From JBIOJM01 sp044450785 (GTDB taxonomy: Bacteria > Planctomycetota > Planctomycetia > Isosphaerales > Isosphaeraceae): a stretch of DNA of 18,500 nucleotides. Numbering within the stretch: position 1 is the stretch's first letter; each line of letters opens with the position of its first letter. Positions 15,418 through 18,500 of this stretch are shown in pieces. The translations under genes and the position numbers were made by a program. Below the pieces are notes generated by a model. The model was not told the origin of the DNA. It worked only from the letters and a program-made list of their open reading frames with translations, and made no database searches. The stretch lies in NCBI GenBank assembly GCA_044450785.1, contig JBIOJM010000196.1, positions 1-18,500 of the forward strand, in the 5' to 3' direction.

Positions 15418-18039
15418 TCACGGTCGTTTTTCCGTTTCTGCTGCAAGCTCAACACTGACCGTCTCGGTTCCCGAGATCTCGGCATTGGCGGTCGCGAGCA
15501 CTTCTTCACCGCTGCGAACAGTGATCGTCCATCGGCCCGGCCAAAGGCCGCCAAGCTCAAACTGGTCGAAACTTGAGTAGTGCTCGAACGGCAATTTCAA
15601 CGAGACCTGCGACGGCCCTGTGGCTACGACCTCGTCCGGCACGGGACAAGGCCGGCGGAAGGAGATGGAACCGCGAATCGTTCCCCCGCGGCTCAGAGGA
15701 CGCTCACCAACGTCCGTCGCATCCGACGCCACCGTGAGGTTGTCGACGCGGGACCAGCTTCCCTTGGGGAAGTGGGCGAACAGTGTGTAGGTCCCGGGGT
15801 CCAGGTAGCGCACGCAATAGTTTCCATTGGTGTCGCACCGAGTGCGTCGGGTCGGGCCTTGTCCGCCTCGGGCCACGGCGATGACTTCGACCTTCTCCTC
15901 GAAATCGCCAGCCCCGAGGAACCGGCCCGTGATTGATCCGCCACCGAGCGAAACTTTGACGGGCAGTGCGTCGGTCGGTACCGTGATGTCCCGCTCGAAG
16001 AGGGCCCCGTCCTCGAGTCCGAGCCTGCCGAGCCAATCGATCACGCGGAGGCGGTACGCGCCCGGGCTGACATCGGAAAGCACGACCTGGCGCTTCGCGT
16101 CGAGCCTTACCCAATCGGGGTCAACGAACGAAAGCGGTTGCCGGGAGCGAGGCATCAGGTCCACCCGGAACATGGGCGCCTGTTCCTTGACGTTGTCCAC
16201 TCTGCGTTTGGCGCCAAGACCAGTGCCCGATTCGTATTGAGCTTTGGACCCATCGCCGATGCGGAACTCGACGGGCAAGGGGCGGCTACCCACGGGGTCG
16301 AGCAGGCGCACCTCGGTCGTCTGGTCCTCACACACTTGCACCACCCACTCCTCTGCGTTCCCAACGTCGTTGGCCCAGTAAGGGAAGCCGACCTTGACGA
16401 GCCCGACGGGCACGCCTCCGACCGAGAACCGGCCGTCCTCGTCGGACATGAATTCGACCTCCTCTCCAAACGGAAAGTCGGGCGACCGGGCTCGGCCCTC
16501 GGCGAACGACCAGACGTCGCCGCGCTGATTCGTGCGGAACCCGCGCCCCTCGACCCGGCCCCGTCCGGCGAGGCGGACCTGGCCAAGATCGAGGCCGCCG
16601 GCGGGGACGTCGAACGCCAGCAACCTTGGAGTAACACCCGGGCCGTAAAGGCCGAGCGTGTAGCGGTCGGGCCGCACATGATCGAAGCGAAGGGTACCAT
16701 CAGCGGCGACCGTCGTTGTCAGTGCGACCCAATTCTTCACGTCCGAAATGGAGCCGACGAGTCCCCGGACAGCCTCCGGGGCGCGTCGGGGCACCAGCCG
16801 AGCCTGGAGCTTGGCAAGTCCGCCGGGCGGGACGAGGATTCTCCCCGAGATGGGGACACCGGCCTCCAACCGCACAACCAAAGAGCCACCGCTCCGAGGG
16901 ACGTCGGTCCAGACCGCCCAGCTCGCATACCCTGAAGCGCGGACGCCCACCCAGGTTCTGCCTTCCCGGTCGAGCCCAAGTCTGAACCGCCCCGCAGTAT
17001 CCTTGACAGTGCGCTCGACGCTCCTCAATCTCAGGTACTCTGAAGATGCGCCGCCCAGCACGGCGCATACTTCAAAGCTCTTGACCGGCTGCCCGTCGGG
17101 CCCAAGCACCTGTCCCTCCAGAGGGACCTGGCGCTTCAGCTCCACCACGAGCCCGTCCTTGTCGACTTCATCCCCCGCGAGTTCCCGCGTGACGTAGCCC
17201 TCCTTGCTGTACGTCTGGGCGGAGATAGAGTAATACCCCAGCCGGCCCAGCGCGAAATGCAGCGCGTACGTCCCTTCCCGCGTCGTCTGGACGTGTTTCT
17301 CATTGTCGGACACCGTCACCCCTTCCAGGGGATGGCCGTTCGAGTCGCGGACTGTCCCGCGCAGGGTGACATGGCGGAGCGGCTTGAGGTAGACGTCGAA
17401 GAGCGACTCATCCGTTTTTTTCACGTCCACGCCGTCGTCTGGTCCTCCGTAATCGGGGTTGGAGGCCGAGACACCGAGCTTGGGGTCGACCCCGCGCAGT
17501 TGGTAGTGGCCGTACCTGTCGCTGGTGGCCTGGCGCTCCTCGATGGACGCGTAGGGATTTTCGTAGAAGACCTTCGGGCTTACGGTTGCCCCGGCGATCG
17601 GTTTCCGGGTCGTGGCATCGCGGACGGTCCCGTGAACGGTTGCCCCTCGCTCCAACTCCACGATGGCACGGCGCGCGTTGTCGGTCGACCGGATGACGAT
17701 CTCGTGGAACTGGGTAGAGCCGGCCATGACGTCGCGCGACCGGACTCCGACGACGACGCGGCACGCGGGCGGGGTTTGCACGACGAACGCGCCGGAGGGC
17801 GATTGGACCGGCTGCCAATCTTTCTTGACAGGACTGACCCGGCCCGGGGTGATGTATCCGAATTGGTAAGAGAACTCCGTCACGGGCTTGCCGGTCTTAA
17901 GATCGACCACGGCGATCGTGAAGGGCTTGAGGTCAGTCGCGGGCGCGGGCGGCGGTCCCTCGCGGGGCGAGTTTGTCTGTCCGCCAGAGACCGCCGGAAG
18001 GCTGACGAGGACTGCGAGGGAGATCAACCGAATGAGCAT
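15418..18039 (-). CDS. Large secreted carboxypeptidase-regulatory-like repeat protein
   Basis: An 873-residue exported protein built mainly of beta-sandwich modules. Residues 1-20 are a signal peptide (MLIRLISLAVLVSLPAVSGG). A Pro-rich linker precedes several CarboxypepD_reg-like domains, recognised by GTVRD/GxP-type openings: GATVHGTVRDATTRKPIAGA (about 132-151), VTLRGTVRDSNGHPLEGV (about 224-241), VPLEGQVLGPDGQPV, VPISGRILVPPGG, RGRVEGRG, SITGRFLGAGDFEEKVEVI and GTIRGSISF. Closing Y/G motifs such as DTNGNYCVRYLDPGTYTL are also typical. No catalytic domain was seen, so a structural or binding role at the cell surface is likely; planctomycetes encode many such proteins. I chose ATG 18039 because it yields a clean signal peptide and follows AGGAAAGG at suitable spacing. 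An upstream ATG at 18102 adds 21 hydrophilic residues. Confidence 0.82.
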   Translation of the reverse strand: MLIRLISLAVLVSLPAVSGGQTNSPREGPPPAPATDLKPFTIAVVDLKTGKPVTEFSYQFGYITPGRVSPVKKDWQPVQSPSGAFVVQTPPACRVVVGVRSRDVMAGSTQFHEIVIRSTDNARRAIVELERGATVHGTVRDATTRKPIAGATVSPKVFYENPYASIEERQATSDRYGHYQLRGVDPKLGVSASNPDYGGPDDGVDVKKTDESLFDVYLKPLRHVTLRGTVRDSNGHPLEGVTVSDNEKHVQTTREGTYALHFALGRLGYYSISAQTYSKEGYVTRELAGDEVDKDGLVVELKRQVPLEGQVLGPDGQPVKSFEVCAVLGGASSEYLRLRSVERTVKDTAGRFRLGLDREGRTWVGVRASGYASWAVWTDVPRSGGSLVVRLEAGVPISGRILVPPGGLAKLQARLVPRRAPEAVRGLVGSISDVKNWVALTTTVAADGTLRFDHVRPDRYTLGLYGPGVTPRLLAFDVPAGGLDLGQVRLAGRGRVEGRGFRTNQRGDVWSFAEGRARSPDFPFGEEVEFMSDEDGRFSVGGVPVGLVKVGFPYWANDVGNAEEWVVQVCEDQTTEVRLLDPVGSRPLPVEFRIGDGSKAQYESGTGLGAKRRVDNVKEQAPMFRVDLMPRSRQPLSFVDPDWVRLDAKRQVVLSDVSPGAYRLRVIDWLGRLGLEDGALFERDITVPTDALPVKVSLGGGSITGRFLGAGDFEEKVEVIAVARGGQGPTRRTRCDTNGNYCVRYLDPGTYTLFAHFPKGSWSRVDNLTVASDATDVGERPLSRGGTIRGSISFRRPCPVPDEVVATGPSQVSLKLPFEHYSSFDQFELGGLWPGRWTITVRSGEEVLATANAEISGTETVSVELAAETEKRP

Positions 18040-18183
18040 GGCCGGTCGCCTTTCCTGCCTTGCGAAGTCCGTTCTCTCTGGATCTCCCGAACGCGGTGGC
18101 ACTCATCGACGATACCTCGTCGTGCGCTTCCTCTCACCTCCTTTGAACCGTCATGATGAGGCTTCCCGCCGCGCCAAGGACCC

Positions 18184-18317
18184 AGTGTCAAGTCTCAACG
18201 ATGGAGGAAACGTTACGGTTCTTCCAGCCGAGTGCCTCCCGAGGTTGAGGGGCGTTGATAAGCAGGTGGAAAACTTCTTTGACACGCGGTCTAATTCGTC
18301 CGAGTGTCAAGTCTCAA
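18184..18317. repeat. 15-base direct repeat pair upstream of the secreted repeat protein
   Basis: AGTGTCAAGTCTCAA occurs exactly at 18184-18198 and 18303-18317, 119 bases apart; extended leftward it matches CC-N-AGTGTCAAGTCTCAA. The second copy also forms an inverted pair with TTGACAC at 18279-18285. Read on the minus strand each copy contains TTGACA, so they could be protein-binding sites or -35 elements for the minus-strand gene starting at 18039, though no good -10 was found at the right spacing. Confidence 0.5.
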
Positions 18318-18456
18318 TATGAGTTCAAGCTTTACGTAACCTTTGATCTATACTTCACCGGTGACGGTTCCGATCGACGATTAGATTCTACCTCCGTCGG
18401 ATCTCTGCGCCGTGCGCGCATCTCGGGTCGGGCTGAGGTGGACGCGGAACCGTGCC

Positions 18457-18498
18457 GTAGGGTGGGTCGAGCCGCGACTCGTCGCGGCGAGGCCCACC
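18457..18498 (+). repeat. REP-like element: GTAG head plus palindrome
   Basis: GTAG (18457-18460) is followed directly by GGTGGG (18461-18466), an imperfect middle, then GCCGCGAC (18471-18478), loop TC and GTCGCGGC (18481-18488), a short unpaired stretch and CCCACC (18493-18498). The outer 6-bp and inner 8-bp arms are exact complements, with only two mismatches between them. A GTAG tetranucleotide 5' of an imperfect hairpin is the hallmark of REP elements processed by RAYT transposases, and a RAYT gene is at 6786-7484. From general knowledge, GTAGGGTGGGTC...CCCACC sequences recur in many bacterial genomes. Confidence 0.55.
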
Positions 18499-18500
18499 GC

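Larger units (their letters stand above)
18040..18500. other. Non-coding right edge, upstream of the secreted repeat protein
   Basis: No gene was supported in these 461 bases. The stretch contains a 15-base direct repeat (18184-18198 and 18303-18317), an inverted pair TTGACAC (18279-18285) / GTGTCAA (18304-18310), a 10-base perfect palindrome TCACCGGTGA (18355-18364) and a REP-like hairpin (18457-18498). The segment from about 18270 to 18390 is visibly less GC-rich than the neighbouring genes, as expected for regulatory DNA. Confidence 0.45.

Noticed and set aside
17257..18156. Plus-strand open frame opposite the secreted repeat protein
   Set aside because: It is the complement of well-formed CarboxypepD_reg-like repeats and a signal peptide on the minus strand.
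1..18500. tRNA, rRNA, CRISPR array, toxin-antitoxin or defence island
   Set aside because: I looked for cloverleaf-like and regularly spaced repeats and for typical defence domains on both strands and found none.

Overview
The window looks like a chromosomal stretch of a high-GC planctomycete, probably an Isosphaeraceae-like lineage. This is inferred from gene content. The strongest marker is a secreted multi-domain 'PVC-type' dehydrogenase with a C-terminal CxxCH cytochrome domain. Supporting markers are a DUF1080 (3-keto-disaccharide hydrolase) domain, a secreted carboxypeptidase-regulatory-like repeat protein, PhyH and ChbG/YdjC family enzymes, and many lone exported proteins. No rRNA, tRNA, CRISPR array, prophage or plasmid function was seen.

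Layout. 1-465 is non-coding, with a C-run/G-run palindrome. A rhomboid protease (466-1077, +) converges on an exported ChbG/YdjC-like deacetylase (1121-2107, -), which is preceded on its strand by a small unknown gene (2173-2403, -). A non-coding gap holds a 13-bp perfect GC hairpin and a TTGGCG-repeat element. Two exported fusion proteins follow in one direction: a toroid/DUF1080/alpha-beta-hydrolase protein (2757-4877, +) and a TPM/HbpS protein (4946-6058, +). A PPOX-family flavoprotein (6095-6676, -) converges on them. Next come a REP-associated tyrosine transposase (RAYT, 6786-7484, +) and, one base after its stop, the large dehydrogenase/cytochrome protein (7486-10548, +). On the minus strand follow ispH broken by a frameshift (10596-11461), a winged-helix regulator overlapping a six-segment membrane protein (11606-12614), and a PhyH dioxygenase (12716-13567). 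A CorC/HlyC-type CNNM membrane protein (13934-15307, +) and a large secreted beta-sandwich repeat protein (15418-18039, -) close the coding part. The last 460 bases are non-coding, with a 15-bp direct repeat and a GTAG-headed palindrome resembling a REP element.

How the genes fit together. Most are single transcription units of periplasmic or exported proteins, consistent with a glycan- and polymer-degrading lifestyle, and there is no one obvious pathway. The supportable units are the membrane-protein/regulator pair with a possible palindromic operator, the two-gene run of exported fusions, and the RAYT with a possible distant REP target. The observations most worth a second look are the three-domain fusion, the frameshifted ispH that keeps all its cluster ligands, the RAYT abutting the dehydrogenase gene, and the REP-like hairpin at the right edge. 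I saw no clearly new multi-gene defence or biosynthetic system.
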